Shown here: one piece after another, positions 38,841-48,338 of the stretch
Layout of the letters: every line of letters begins with the position of its first letter
Position numbering within the stretch: position 1 is the first letter of the stretch
Origin: JBGCEZ01 sp045106735
GTDB lineage: Bacteria > Planctomycetota > Phycisphaerae > Phycisphaerales > SM1A02
DNA length: 64,000 nucleotides
Direction: 5' to 3'
Assembly (NCBI GenBank): GCA_045106735.1
Contig: JBGCEZ010000058.1
Coordinates: forward strand, 1 to 64,000
Notes under the pieces: generated by a model
Told to the model about the DNA's origin: nothing
Seen by the model: the letters and a program-made list of their open reading frames with translations, nothing else
Database searches by the model: none
Program-made: the position numbers and the translations under genes

Positions 38841-39194
38841 GCGGAGCCTGAATCGATCTGGCCGCGTTGGATTCCGAGTTCGCCGCGTCTTGGCGGCGGG
38901 GACTTCTCGGCTGGTCTGCTCAGCCGGACTTCTCGCCGCGCCTGCTCGCCGCGCCTTCTCACGACTCCCAGCGCGCGGAAGGGCGGCCGGATCGACCCAT
39001 GCCGATCCGGCCGCTGAACGGACGCACCCGAATTGGATCCGACGGGGAGCGGATCACTCGAGCGGATGGTGGCCCGGGTCACCACACCGTGGGCCACCGG
39101 GGATGCGAAGACGAAGGAGATGCCTCATCCGGCCCGCCGTCGCATCGGGTCGATGCCGGACTGGAAGCCGTCACCGAAGGGGAGAAAGACTGAT
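38841..39194. other. intergenic space with loose gacttctc repeats
   Basis: Between two convergent genes. From about 38899 to 38960 the segment gacttctcggctggtctgct recurs in degraded form. No gene or terminator is recognised. Confidence 0.4.
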
Positions 39195-39851
39195 TCAGCG
39201 GTTGCCGGCGGTCCGGCGGCCACGGTCGCGGTTGCGACGCTCTCGCTCGCGGTCGAGGCGGTTCAGCTCCTGGCGATCGCGGCGAATCTGCTTGACGAAT
39301 TCCGGCGTTTCGGTGACCTGCCGGTTCTGCCGCCCGAGGGCCGAGGCCACACGGAGCCGGACCGAACGGGTTTCCGAGCGATCACGAATCTGGGGCTGAA
39401 CGTTCACGCGCTGGGCGGCTGAGGCCGAGGCGGATGCGAATGCCCGCCGTTGGGCGATTTGATCTCGATGGGCTTGGTCCGCCGCGACTTCGGCCGCGGC
39501 GAGCTGGGCACCGAACATGCGGTCGCGCTGGTCCATGTCCATCTGAATCCAACCGTTGCCGCCGATCGCGACCCGCATGGTGTCGCCTTGGCTCCCGACC
39601 GGGGCCAGTGTGCCAGCCTGCGGGGATGCGTACTTCTCGGTTCGCCACTCGGCGACGAGCTGCTGGTCTTCCACGAAGGATCGAACGTTGGCCTGGGCGT
39701 CCTTGATCTCCTGGGCCAGCACGGTTCCGTCCGCGACGTCCACGGTCTCTGGCGTGGTCTCGCCGAAACCGGCCAGTCCCCAGGAGGCGGCGGTGGCCGC
39801 GGCAACGAGGGTCAAGGAACCAAGGGTCCACAGGGTCGGGGCATTGATCAT
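39195..39851 (-). CDS. membrane-anchored hypothetical protein
   Basis: A 218-residue protein with a GGAG ribosome site before the ATG. It starts with a hydrophobic helix (LWTLGSLTLVAAATAASWGLAG). The middle has a segment VRSFVEDQQLVAEWRTEKY, a beta-like MRVAIGGNGWIQM, and a helix rich in Ala and Gln. The last 40 residues are extremely basic and charged (RRDRQELNRLDRERERRNRDRG), probably disordered. I recognise no family. It stands alone, divergent from the next gene by about 300 nt. Confidence 0.6.
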   Translation of the reverse strand: MINAPTLWTLGSLTLVAAATAASWGLAGFGETTPETVDVADGTVLAQEIKDAQANVRSFVEDQQLVAEWRTEKYASPQAGTLAPVGSQGDTMRVAIGGNGWIQMDMDQRDRMFGAQLAAAEVAADQAHRDQIAQRRAFASASASAAQRVNVQPQIRDRSETRSVRLRVASALGRQNRQVTETPEFVKQIRRDRQELNRLDRERERRNRDRGRRTAGNR

Positions 39852-40154
39852 TGGGCATCTCCAGTTCTTTGCGGATGTCGGGGGCGAGCGGAAGAGCGTG
39901 GTGGGCTCCGGTGGTGACCGGCTCGCTCCAAGAACGTGCCACGGTTTGGCGGCGACGCTCGCCGGGAGCGGCGGATCGGGCGGTCATGGGGTCGGCCTGT
40001 GCGGGTCAGGCAACCCCTCCGACCCGCGTGGTTGACGGGAGGGCCAGAAGCCGACGTCCGAAATCCCGCGCCGCCGCGGTATGCTCGAAGTCCCCCCGCG
40101 CCCGGCGGTCCGGACCCGAGCCCCTTCCCCGATTCCCCGTCCGAGAACGACTCC
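39852..40154. promoter_or_regulatory. divergent region with a hairpin and promoter-like hexamers
   Basis: A perfect inverted repeat, GCGGGTC (40001-40007) and GACCCGC (40021-40027), is followed by TTGACG (40032) and TATGCT (40080-40085), but the 42-bp spacing rules them out as one promoter. TATGCT may be the -10 of the rightward gene with a leader of about 65 nt. Confidence 0.35.
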
Positions 40155-41006
40155 ATGCCCAGGCATTCGTACCGACGCTTCGCTCCCGCCCTTGCCGGAC
40201 TGACGGTGCTCGTGGCGGCGGTGGCCGCTGGCCGCCCAACCGCTCCGGCGACCGACACGACGGCAACGTCGACCAACGCGGCCGCCGCCACGCCGGCCCA
40301 CGCGACCACGTCCGCGGTTGCTGCCGCAACGTCCGCGTCGCCAGGGAGCGCGGACGCTGGCCGCGCGGCCACCGCCACCGTCGAGCGCCCCCACGACCCG
40401 TTCGTCTTCCGCTGCGTGCTCGATGACAACCCACGCACCGTCGTGGTCGCACTGCACCGCGACATGTGGCTGGCGTACCGGACCGCCGACGGCACCCTCG
40501 CCCGCGCGTGGAGCGGCGACGTGCAACTCGCCGGCAGCGTGTACGACGCTTCCCACGGTCCGCAGCCGGTGACCGTCGGTCCGGTCCGACTCGAGCAAGC
40601 GGCCGGAACGATCTTCTCACTGCGCCGCGGCGACACGAACCGGACCGCCACCACCCGCTGGCTTGGTTACCGCATCGTGGAAGGCGAAGTGGTCATTCGA
40701 CGACGCATTGACTTGCCCGGCCGGCGGCATGCGGTCATCGAAGAGATGCCCGTGGCGGTCCCCACCGAATCGGGCGTGAGCCTCGAACGTCGGTTCAGCC
40801 TCGTCGGCGAACTCTCCTCTGGCATGTCCGTCGAGATCGAATTGCCGGCCGTCGCCGCTGGCGGTTCGGCAACGGCGGCGGCGGCGGCGGCCCCGACGGC
40901 CACACCCCGCGGCGCCCTTCGCGCGGTCGAACGAACAACCCGAGTCCAACTGACGCCCGGCACCCCCGTGATCGTGACCTACCGCGACCTCGCCCCGGCT
41001 GGCTGA
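40155..41006 (+). CDS. secreted domain protein preceding the DUF1080 gene
   Basis: The ATG at 40155 gives 283 residues with a signal-like start (FAPALAGLTVLVAAVAAGRP), an Ala/Thr-rich linker, then a beta-rich domain. Segments such as FVFRCVLDDNPRTVVVALH, DMWLAYRTADGTLARAW, GSVYDASHGPQPV and YRIVEGEVVIRRRID resemble the domain found at the front of large PA14/propeller/cytochrome proteins of planctomycetes and verrucomicrobia. Here it is a separate gene immediately upstream of the PA14-propeller-DUF1080 gene (145 nt), so the two may be the halves of one complex. I infer a role in binding or oxidising a carbohydrate. No haem motif is present. Confidence 0.6.
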   Translation: MPRHSYRRFAPALAGLTVLVAAVAAGRPTAPATDTTATSTNAAAATPAHATTSAVAAATSASPGSADAGRAATATVERPHDPFVFRCVLDDNPRTVVVALHRDMWLAYRTADGTLARAWSGDVQLAGSVYDASHGPQPVTVGPVRLEQAAGTIFSLRRGDTNRTATTRWLGYRIVEGEVVIRRRIDLPGRRHAVIEEMPVAVPTESGVSLERRFSLVGELSSGMSVEIELPAVAAGGSATAAAAAAPTATPRGALRAVERTTRVQLTPGTPVIVTYRDLAPAG

Positions 41007-41150
41007 GGCCGGCCGCGCTGCCCATCGCTGTTCCGCGCGCCGCGTCTCGCGGACGCGGCGACCGCGTTCCCGCTCTCTCGCCCCTCCCCGGGCATACCGG
41101 TCCGCCAGACCGCCCTCCCCACCGCCCGCAACCCGGACGATGCACCACCC

Positions 41151-43844
41151 ATGATCACGCCCGCCTCGCTGCTTTCTGCCCTCGCCCTGACCGCCGCCGT
41201 CGCCGGCCACGCTGCCGCGACGCTCGGCCAGGCCGCCGAACCGGTCCCCGCAGTCACCGACCTGCCGCCGCTTGAACCCGGGGCGAGCGTGCGGCTCTAC
41301 GAACTCGACCGCTCGCTTTCGCAGCTTCGGCCGCTGGTGCCGGGGCAAACGCCCAACCGCGCGTGGATCAGCCCGACGATCGACCTGCTCGACAGTCGCG
41401 GCGACTACGGCCCGGTGGTCGACGACTTCCTGGTGACGATCGAAGGCTGGATCGTCACGTCCCAGACCGGCGAGCATCGTTTCCGGCTTTCGAGCGACGA
41501 CGGCTCCCGCCTGACGATGCACGACGCGATCATCGTCGACAACGATGGCTTGCACGGCCTGGTTCCGGCCGTCGGCCGCATCGAGCTCGCGGCGGGCGCC
41601 CACCCGTTCCGCATCGATCACTTCGAAGCCACCGGCGATGCCGCGGTCGTGCTCGAATGGATGCCCCCGGGCGAAACCGAGTGGGCGCTGGTGCCCGAAT
41701 CCGCCCTTCGCTGCGCCAAGGGCGAGGTCCGCGTGACCGCCCCGGGTCCCAAGCGCGTCCTGCTGCCGCTCATGCGTGGCCGGCCGGGCGACGGCACGCC
41801 GGTCGCGGGCGTGCATCCGAGCTACCGCTTGGTGGACCTGCGGCCCAACGACTTCACCCCGCGCGTCGGCGGTCTTGATTGGCTGCCCGACGGTCGCATG
41901 CTCGTGTGCACCTGGGACCGCGATGGCGCGGTCTACCTGCTCGAGAACACCGATTCCGTTGACGGCCAGGGCGTGAGCGTTCGCCGCATCGCCGCCGGCC
42001 TGGCCGAACCGCTCGGGCTCCGCGTGGTCGACGGCCGGATCTTCGTCCTGCAGAAGCAGGAACTCACCGAGCTGATCGACCTGGACGGCGACGACGTGAT
42101 CGACGAGTACCGGGCCGCGGTGGCCGGCTGGGACGTGACCAGCAACTTCCACGAGTTCGCCTTCGGCCTTGTCGAGCGCGACGGATTCCTGTACGCCAAC
42201 CTTGCCACGGCCATTGATCCCGGTGGCCGAAGCACCGATCCGCAGGTGCCGGACCGCGGCACGACGATCCGGCTCGACCCCGAGAACGGCACGTACGACG
42301 TCGTCGCCCGCGGCCTGCGGACGCCCAATGGCATCGGCATCGGCGCCGGCGACCGGATCTACATCACCGACAACCAGGGCGACTGGCTTCCGGTCAGCAA
42401 GGTGCTCGCCCTGCGCGAAGGTGCGTTCTACGGCTCACGTTCCGTGGCCGGCACCGTGCCGGCGGATGCGCCCGTCGACCCGCCGGTCGTCTGGTTGCCG
42501 CAGAATGAAGTCGGCAACTCGCCCAGCGAAGTCGCGCCGCTGCCCCACGGGCCGTACGCCGGCCAGCAGGTGCACGGCGAGGTGACCCACGGCGGCCTCA
42601 AGCGCGTGTTCGTGGAGGAAGTTGACGGCATCTTGCAGGGCGCGGTCTTCCGCTTCACCCAGGGGATGGAAGCGGGCATCAACCGCGTCCGCCTCGGCCC
42701 CCCGCCGGCCGGCACCGGTCTGGACGGCACGCGGCACAGCATCTACGTCGGCGGCATCGGTTCCACCGGCAACTGGGGCCAGACCGACAAGCTCTGGCAT
42801 GGACTGCAGCGCATGGACTACACCGGCGAGGCGGCCTTCGAGCCGCTGCGCATCCGCGCGATGTCCAATGGCTTGACCGTCGACATGACCCAGCCGGCCA
42901 TCCCGACGATCGGCATCGTGCCCGAGGACTTTGAAATCACCCGATGGCGCTACGAGGCCACCAGCAACTACGGCGGCCCGAAACTCGACGAGACGGCGGT
43001 ATCCGTTCTGAGCGTCACGCCCTCGGCCGACCGCACCAGCTTCTTCCTGGAGTTCGCGCCCGAAGACGTGCTCGGCGACTTCGTGTACCACGTCCGCCTC
43101 GCCGGCCCGTGGCGCAGCGTGGACGGCCTGCGCCCGTGGACGAACGAAGCCTGGTACACGATGAACCGGGTCCCGGCCGACCGCGTGGCGATTGCCGCGC
43201 CGGTGGCCGAACCCGTCGCCCCGAACACGCTCACCGACGCGGAACGGGCCGCCGGATTCCGCCTGCTCTTTGACGGCCAAACGATGAACGGCTGGCGCGG
43301 CTTCCGGCAAGCGGATGTGCCCGACGGCTGGCAGGTCGAGGACGGCTGCATCGTCCGCGTTGGCTCCGGCGGCGACCTGATCACCGACGAGCAGTTCGGG
43401 AACTTCGAGCTCCGCCTCGAGTGGGCGATCAGCGAGGCCGGCAACAGCGGGATCTTCTGGCGGGTCAGCGAAGACTTCGGCAGCGTCTGGGAGACCGGCC
43501 CGGAGATGCAAGTCCTGCACAACGAAGGCCACGCCGACGGCCAGCGTCCGCTGACCAGTGCCGGCTCGTGCTACGCCCTGCTCGCACCCGAGTTTGACTC
43601 CACCCGCGACGTCGGCCAGTTCAACCGCGTGCGGCTGGTCGCCGACGGCTCGGAGATCGAGTACTGGCTCAATGGCGAGTTGCAGTGCCGCTTTGACCTG
43701 GCGTCCGACGCGTGGAAGCAGCTCGTGGAGGGCAGCAAGTTCGCGGGCATGCCGAACTTTGGCCGGATGGCCAAGGGACACCTGGCCATCCAGGATCACG
43801 GCGACGTGGTGCGGTACCGGTCGATTCGCATTCGCACGTGGTGA
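41151..43844 (+). CDS. secreted PA14 / beta-propeller / DUF1080 (3-keto-glycoside hydrolase-like) protein
   Basis: An 897-residue exported protein with signal peptide ASLLSALALTAAVAGHAAA. A PA14 carbohydrate-binding domain lies at about 30-190 (FLVTIEGWIVTSQTGEHRFRL, LSSDDGSRLTM). A six-bladed glucose/sorbosone dehydrogenase-like propeller lies at about 225-690 (RIAAGLAEPLGLRVVDG, GLRTPNGIGIGAGDRIYITDNQG). DUF1080 lies at about 700-897 (GFRLLFDGQTMNGWRGF, FELRLEWAISEAGNSGIFW, NRVRLVADGSEIEYWLNG). DUF1080 members include 3-keto-disaccharide hydrolases, so the protein may oxidise or cleave a glycoside outside the cytoplasm. No cytochrome domain is present. It lies 145 nt after the preceding secreted domain protein and near several exported Gfo/Idh enzymes. 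Confidence 0.85.
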   Translation: MITPASLLSALALTAAVAGHAAATLGQAAEPVPAVTDLPPLEPGASVRLYELDRSLSQLRPLVPGQTPNRAWISPTIDLLDSRGDYGPVVDDFLVTIEGWIVTSQTGEHRFRLSSDDGSRLTMHDAIIVDNDGLHGLVPAVGRIELAAGAHPFRIDHFEATGDAAVVLEWMPPGETEWALVPESALRCAKGEVRVTAPGPKRVLLPLMRGRPGDGTPVAGVHPSYRLVDLRPNDFTPRVGGLDWLPDGRMLVCTWDRDGAVYLLENTDSVDGQGVSVRRIAAGLAEPLGLRVVDGRIFVLQKQELTELIDLDGDDVIDEYRAAVAGWDVTSNFHEFAFGLVERDGFLYANLATAIDPGGRSTDPQVPDRGTTIRLDPENGTYDVVARGLRTPNGIGIGAGDRIYITDNQGDWLPVSKVLALREGAFYGSRSVAGTVPADAPVDPPVVWLPQNEVGNSPSEVAPLPHGPYAGQQVHGEVTHGGLKRVFVEEVDGILQGAVFRFTQGMEAGINRVRLGPPPAGTGLDGTRHSIYVGGIGSTGNWGQTDKLWHGLQRMDYTGEAAFEPLRIRAMSNGLTVDMTQPAIPTIGIVPEDFEITRWRYEATSNYGGPKLDETAVSVLSVTPSADRTSFFLEFAPEDVLGDFVYHVRLAGPWRSVDGLRPWTNEAWYTMNRVPADRVAIAAPVAEPVAPNTLTDAERAAGFRLLFDGQTMNGWRGFRQADVPDGWQVEDGCIVRVGSGGDLITDEQFGNFELRLEWAISEAGNSGIFWRVSEDFGSVWETGPEMQVLHNEGHADGQRPLTSAGSCYALLAPEFDSTRDVGQFNRVRLVADGSEIEYWLNGELQCRFDLASDAWKQLVEGSKFAGMPNFGRMAKGHLAIQDHGDVVRYRSIRIRTW

Positions 43845-43867
43845 GCCGAACGGCGCATCATGCGGTG

Positions 43868-43909
43868 GCGACGCTGGGCTGGCGTCGCGCCGCCCGGCGA
43901 CGACGCCAG
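43868..43909. terminator. two alternative hairpins in a convergent gap
   Basis: GCGACGC/GCGTCGC (43868-43888) and CTGGCGTCG/CGACGCCAG (43879-43909) share sequence and cannot form together. They lie just after the DUF1080 gene and before a convergent gene. No T-run follows, so a terminator role is uncertain. Confidence 0.35.
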
Positions 43910-43976
43910 TGAGAGCATCAGCGATCGCACCATCCATAGCGACAGCCATAGCAACAGCGCGACGATCGAACGAACC

Positions 43977-45059
43977 TCACGGCCTTCCCCGGCGTTTGGG
44001 CGGCGGCTCCGTCGACCAGATGATGCTCGGGTCATCAATCGGTACCGCGCCCGATCGCCGCCCTCGCAGCAGCTCGCCGGCGATGGCCAGAATCGCCATC
44101 AGCCAGATGCCCGGCACGATGAACGGCAAGAGCGACCGGACCTCGTAGATGACGCGCCGCTTGACCGGCAGACGCATTCCAGCCGTGCGAACCGCCGGTA
44201 CGCCATTGGCGTCGGTGCGGACGATCCGGGTGTACCACGTGCGCGATGACATGCTCATGCCGCTGCCGGCGTATCGCACATCGCCGCCGGCGGCGACGAT
44301 GGCGGCATCGAACGCTTCCGGCCCCGCCAACACGTGCCCGACGATCTCGCGGCGGGCAGGATCTTCCGTGCCCGGCGCTTCTCGGTCGAGCGCGGCGGTG
44401 ATGAGATCAATGGCCTCCTCGCCGACATCGGCGGCCGGGGGCTCGGACGCCCCAGGTTGCATGGGGCCTTCGCCGGGCACCCGCACGTCGGCCAAGGGGG
44501 GCCCCGGCCCGACATCGCGTTCGTCGTCCCGCCAGATCCCCATCGTCCGCGGCCACACCGCCACCGTCCGCGATGCTCGCTCCGGCACGGCCGGCATGGT
44601 TCCGTTGCCGAGCTTCGCCCGGGTCGCATCGCGTCCGAACCACCACACCGATTCCTCGAACGTCGCTTCCGGCACCATCGCCCCAGATGCGTCGATTCGC
44701 CACACCTCGGTCCGGACCTGCCGGGTGATGAAGCCAAGGCCGATCCAATTGGTGAGTTGAAATGTCAACACTGGCGCCAGGATGGCCACGCCGACGATGA
44801 CCAACACGCGGACCGTCCGAGCGCGAATCGGCATCGCCCCGACCGCGGCCACGCCGCGGCGCCCCAGGTCCGTGCCGCACTCCGGACACTGGTCCATGCG
44901 GTGGGCCAAGCGGTAAGCGCACGCCGGACACGCGGCCCTGCGTTCGGCCGGCACCCGCGAACGCGGCAGCGTCCACACCAGCCAACCCAGGCCGGTCGCG
45001 ATCAGTCCCCCCAGGACCATCACGAAGATCAGCGTCACGAGCGGGAGCGTAGCGTTCAT
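43977..45059 (-). CDS. zinc-ribbon membrane protein (third paralogue)
   Basis: The ATG at 45059 gives 360 residues, beginning with a membrane helix (LPLVTLIFVMVLGGLIATGL), then a zinc ribbon CPACAYRLAHRMDQCPECGTDLG, a second helix (VLVIVGVAILAPVLTFQL), a periplasmic region of about 200 residues and a last helix near the C-terminus (FIVPGIWLMAILAIAGELL). The ribbon-plus-helices layout matches the pair at 13.7-14.9 kb, although the proline-rich head is missing and the extracytoplasmic part is larger. The function is unknown. It is convergent with the DUF1080 gene. Confidence 0.7.
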   Translation of the reverse strand: MNATLPLVTLIFVMVLGGLIATGLGWLVWTLPRSRVPAERRAACPACAYRLAHRMDQCPECGTDLGRRGVAAVGAMPIRARTVRVLVIVGVAILAPVLTFQLTNWIGLGFITRQVRTEVWRIDASGAMVPEATFEESVWWFGRDATRAKLGNGTMPAVPERASRTVAVWPRTMGIWRDDERDVGPGPPLADVRVPGEGPMQPGASEPPAADVGEEAIDLITAALDREAPGTEDPARREIVGHVLAGPEAFDAAIVAAGGDVRYAGSGMSMSSRTWYTRIVRTDANGVPAVRTAGMRLPVKRRVIYEVRSLLPFIVPGIWLMAILAIAGELLRGRRSGAVPIDDPSIIWSTEPPPKRRGRP

Positions 45060-45260
45060 GAGCCGGGGAAACTCCACCGTCGGGCTGGGCGGCACGGCTC
45101 CGCCGGCTCGGACATCCGGCCTCGACGACGTCGACCGTGGCATTCCCCGCGCGCCGCGTCCAACGACGGACGCGAAAAAACGCTGAATGCTGCGACGTCG
45201 GCATGAAGCGCACCGGGACGATCCCGATGCGTTCCACGCATCACATCAAGTCACATCACA

Positions 45261-46142
45261 TCACACGGTGCACAGCCGGACGGCCTCGCGCAGACTGGTC
45301 ATCGGATCGCGTGCCGGCAGGAACTCCTGGCCGAGATAGCCCTTGAAGCCCGCGTCGGCAATCGCTTGCACGATCCGCGGATAGAAGAGTTCCTGGGATT
45401 CGTCGATCTCGCGCCGCCCCGGCACGCCGCCGGTATGGAAGTGGGCGATGGAATCGATGTTGTTCTGAATCGTGGTGATGATGTTCCCTTCCATGATCTG
45501 CATATGGAAGATGTCGTACAGCAGCCGGAACCGGTCACTGCCCACCTGCTTGACCAACTCCACCCCCCAGGGCGTGTGGTCGCACATGTAATCGACGTGC
45601 CCGCCCGGGGCGCTGTTGAGCAACTCCATGATCACGGTGACGCCAGCTTTCTCGGCGATCGGCATGATGCGCTTCAGGCCGCGGGCACAGTTGGCCAGCC
45701 CTTCGGCGTCGGCCATGCCGTTGCGGTTGCCGGAGAAAACAATCATGTTGGGGATGCCGCGTGCAGCCACCAAGGGCAAGAGTCGCTCTGACTCACGGAC
45801 CAACCCATCGTGCAGCGACGGATCGTTCCAGCCGCGGGTGATTGGTCCGGGGCCGTTGGCCACCGCGCACGTCAAACCGTGCTCGAAGGGCACCGACCAC
45901 TCATCTTCGTTCAGCAACTCGACACTCGACAAACCCATCGCCGCGGCATTGCGGCAAAGTTCGTCGAGTTCCATGCGGTAACACCACTTGCAGACGCTCT
46001 GGCGAACGCGTCCGGCGGCGGCCGCCCCCGCCGCGCTCGTCGCCTCCTTGGTCGCATCTTGTGCATTGGCCGCAATCACAGCGGGAGCGCCAGCGGCGCT
46101 GGCCGCCCCGGCGGCAAGAAACGTGCGACGGTTGATCGACAT
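45261..46142 (-). CDS. Tat-exported TIM-barrel isomerase (hydroxypyruvate isomerase-like)
   Basis: I use the ATG at 46142 (293 residues); GGAG lies 9 nt upstream. The N-terminus MSINRRTFLAAGAASAAG is a twin-arginine signal. The body is an AP-endonuclease-2-type TIM barrel: MGLSSVELLNEDEW, VTVIMELLNSAPGGHVDYM with the catalytic Glu, RFRLLYDIFHMQIMEGN with the metal Asp/His, and YLGQEFLPARD with a late Glu. This is the pattern of hydroxypyruvate isomerase (Hyi) and related keto-sugar isomerases, normally cytoplasmic. Export in folded form through Tat is unusual. It precedes a Gfo/Idh gene's 3' end on the same strand. Confidence 0.85.
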   Translation of the reverse strand: MSINRRTFLAAGAASAAGAPAVIAANAQDATKEATSAAGAAAAGRVRQSVCKWCYRMELDELCRNAAAMGLSSVELLNEDEWSVPFEHGLTCAVANGPGPITRGWNDPSLHDGLVRESERLLPLVAARGIPNMIVFSGNRNGMADAEGLANCARGLKRIMPIAEKAGVTVIMELLNSAPGGHVDYMCDHTPWGVELVKQVGSDRFRLLYDIFHMQIMEGNIITTIQNNIDSIAHFHTGGVPGRREIDESQELFYPRIVQAIADAGFKGYLGQEFLPARDPMTSLREAVRLCTV

Positions 46143-46233
46143 GCGTGGGACTCCGGGCGCCGCATGCAGGCCAAGAGCGACCTTGGGCGACGGAGTCACG
46201 ATACACGATGCACGAACGAACCCGGACGTGCCC

Positions 46234-46509
46234 TCAGCCGAGGATGTCGAGCAACTGGCCGCGGGTCTCGGATTCCAAGAGGGCCGCGCCGCCTCGCATC
46301 AGGCCGCGCCCCGCGTCGTCGACCGCATCAATTGCCCGGTCGAGTCCGGGGGATCCGATGCCGGTCAGCGAGACCGCGGCCCGAAGCAAGCGGGCATCGC
46401 CCTGGGCGCGAGCGCCAGCGGCCATGGGGCCGAAACCTCGAAGGGTGGACGAAGATGCGCCGCCAACTTGCATACCCGGTGCATCGGCCGATCCCGCCCA
46501 CGACATCAA
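46234..46509 (-). CDS. possible small helical protein
   Basis: A 91-residue frame with a plausible amphipathic helical C-terminus (LLRAAVSLTGIGSPGLDRAI then DAVDDAGRGLMRGGAALLES) on the same strand as both neighbours. Codon use does not clearly separate it from the overlapping plus-strand frame, and no ribosome site is seen. I cannot assign a function. Confidence 0.25.
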   Translation of the reverse strand: MMSWAGSADAPGMQVGGASSSTLRGFGPMAAGARAQGDARLLRAAVSLTGIGSPGLDRAIDAVDDAGRGLMRGGAALLESETRGQLLDILG

Positions 46510-46702
46510 CCGACCCCGGACTCCTTGAAGAATCCGGGGTCTGGTTGATTGCTCTGGTGGATCGCGCGGGGCGACCGTCCGGGCCGACCGTCTTGGCCAA
46601 TCACGCTGCGGTCACGCCCGCGCACGCGCACGCACTGCGCGAACCCCGCACGGTTCGCCGCCAGGCGCGGGCGTCAGACGGGGACACCATCCGTGGACGT
46701 CA

Positions 46703-46793
46703 ACCGCGAAAACAGACCGCGAAAACAGACCGCCAAGACCGACCGCCAAGACCGACCGCCAAGACCGATCGATTGCACCGACCGACTGCACCG
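46703..46793. repeat. 13-nt tandem repeat, seven units
   Basis: Seven exact 13-nt steps: two accgcgaaaacag, three accgccaagaccg, then atcgattgcaccg and accgactgcaccg. Unit drift is stepwise, as though two sub-units amplified in turn. The period is not a multiple of three, which argues against coding. Confidence 0.85.
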
Positions 46794-46821
46794 ACGGATC
46801 GCACGAACCGCGAACGGCAAC

Positions 46822-48141
46822 TCAGTACCGCGTCCGGCCGGGCACCGCGATGTCCGGGACCGCGACCGGGCCGAGGGCGATGGTCGACGGGGCCAGCGTC
46901 AGATCAAGGTTGTAGGTGTCGTCCCATTCCAGTTCGCGGCCGGTGTAGCACGCCAGGCGGCCAAAGATGGCGGTCATCGTGCTCATGGCCACCTGCTCGC
47001 CTTCGTTCAGGCCCGCGTTGGTCCGAATCGACTCGTGCAGGTCCACGTGTTCCTGGACGTAGGGGTTGGGATTCTCCCCTTCGAACCACCACTCGGTCTG
47101 GCCGTTGATCTCGCCGCGGCCGGGCGAAAGCCGGCACGCGCCGCGCGTCCCACGGATGAACTCTTCCACCCGCGGAGTCGTGCCATCTTGCTGCCGGCAC
47201 ATGCTCGTGACGCGAACATCGCCGGGGTACTCGAATTCGATGGCAAAGTGATCGAAGACATGCCCGTACGCCGGATCGGTTCGCACCTCGCGGCCCCCGA
47301 GTCCAATCGCCCGCGTCGGATGGGTGCCGATGACCCAGTTGCACACATCAATATTGTGCACGTGCTGTTCGACGATGTGGTCGCCGCTGAGCCACGTGAA
47401 GTAAAGCCAGTTGCGGAGCTGCCACTCCATGTCCGTCCAGCCGTCTTGTCGCGGCTTCATCCAGAGCCCGCCCTGATTCCAGTAGCACGCGCCGCCGGTC
47501 ACGTCCCCGATCACGCCGTTGCGGATCTGCTCGATCGTGGCCAGGTACGAACGTTCATGCCGACGCTGCGTGCCCGCGACCACCGACAGCCGCTTCTCCC
47601 GCGCGCGCTTCGCCGCGGCCACCACCGTGCGGATGCCCGACGGATCCACGGCCACCGGCTTCTCCATGAAGACGTGCTTCCCGGCGTCGACCGCGGCGGC
47701 GAACATCGCCGGGCGGAACTGCGGCGGCGTGGCCAGGATCACCAAGTCGATGTCCTGGGCGATGACGCGTTCAAAGGCGTCGAAGCCGACGAAGCATCGC
47801 TCGTCCGGCACCGTCGCCCGCTCCGGTTCACGCGAGGCCAACGTGTCGCGGCATCCCTTGAGTCGGTCGGCGAAGGCGTCGCCCATGGCCACGATCGTCA
47901 CGTCGCCCGAGGCTTCCATCGCGTTCACCGCCGCCCCGGTGCCGCGTCCGCCGCATCCGACAAGTCCGACGCGCAGGCCGCTCGCGCCGCGATGACGGCC
48001 GCGAGCCGCCGCGACCGCGGCCGGTCCGATCGCGCCCGTGGCCGCGGCGGCCTGGACGAAGCGTCGCCGGGCGGGATCGGCCGGATGTCCACCGCCGCCG
48101 GAAGGGACACCATCATGGGACACGGGGAGATCGATCGACAT
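46822..48141 (-). CDS. Tat-exported Gfo/Idh/MocA oxidoreductase
   Basis: I choose the ATG at 48141 (439 residues), preceded by GGAG; an ATG at 48171 in frame is possible. The twin-arginine signal DPARRRFVQAAAATG begins near residue 22. A Rossmann fold follows with VGLVGCGGRGTGAAVNAM for NAD(P), HVFMEKPVAVD as the family EKP motif, and RRHERSYLATIEQIRNGVIG with the expected Lys/His-rich substrate region. These enzymes oxidise or reduce sugars with a tightly bound nicotinamide cofactor; Tat export of a folded, cofactor-loaded enzyme is known for glucose-fructose oxidoreductase. The substrate is unknown. It is divergent from the amidohydrolase pair. Confidence 0.88.
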   Translation of the reverse strand: MSIDLPVSHDGVPSGGGGHPADPARRRFVQAAAATGAIGPAAVAAARGRHRGASGLRVGLVGCGGRGTGAAVNAMEASGDVTIVAMGDAFADRLKGCRDTLASREPERATVPDERCFVGFDAFERVIAQDIDLVILATPPQFRPAMFAAAVDAGKHVFMEKPVAVDPSGIRTVVAAAKRAREKRLSVVAGTQRRHERSYLATIEQIRNGVIGDVTGGACYWNQGGLWMKPRQDGWTDMEWQLRNWLYFTWLSGDHIVEQHVHNIDVCNWVIGTHPTRAIGLGGREVRTDPAYGHVFDHFAIEFEYPGDVRVTSMCRQQDGTTPRVEEFIRGTRGACRLSPGRGEINGQTEWWFEGENPNPYVQEHVDLHESIRTNAGLNEGEQVAMSTMTAIFGRLACYTGRELEWDDTYNLDLTLAPSTIALGPVAVPDIAVPGRTRY

Positions 48142-48325
48142 CGGCAGAAGCTCCGGCAAGGTGGTTGGCATTCAGTTGCTCGTCGGCAAGCTCCCGCACG
48201 CTACCGCATGCACGCCTTGGCGTGAATCCCCTATCTGCGGATCTTGCGGCACCGCGGTTGGCACTGGCCGGTCGCCATGCAAGCCCCCAATCCCTCCGGC
48301 GGCAACCAACCGCGGCGTACCGCGG

Positions 48326-48331
48326 TACGCT
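48326..48331 (+). promoter_or_regulatory. -10 hexamer TACGCT, leaderless or very short leader
   Basis: TACGCT is followed by CAAGGAC and then the ATG at 48339, so the gap is 7 nt. The AAGGA inside that gap is too close to the start to work as a normal ribosome site. Confidence 0.45.
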
Positions 48332-48338
48332 CAAGGAC

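Larger units (their letters stand above)
46143..46821. other. 679-nt intergenic space with a small possible gene and a repeat
   Basis: Between the exported isomerase and a Gfo/Idh gene, both on the minus strand. It holds a candidate 91-residue frame (46234-46509) and the 13-nt array (46703-46793). TATCGT at 46203-46198 on the minus strand could be the -10 for the isomerase. Nothing else is visible. Confidence 0.45.

Noticed and set aside
42435..43949. 504-codon minus-strand frame
   Set aside because: Antisense to the propeller and DUF1080 parts of a well-supported secreted protein.
45155..45180. Hairpin CGCGTCC/GGACGCG next to an A-run as a terminator
   Set aside because: The T-run would precede rather than follow the stem for leftward transcripts, and the plus strand has no gene ending here.
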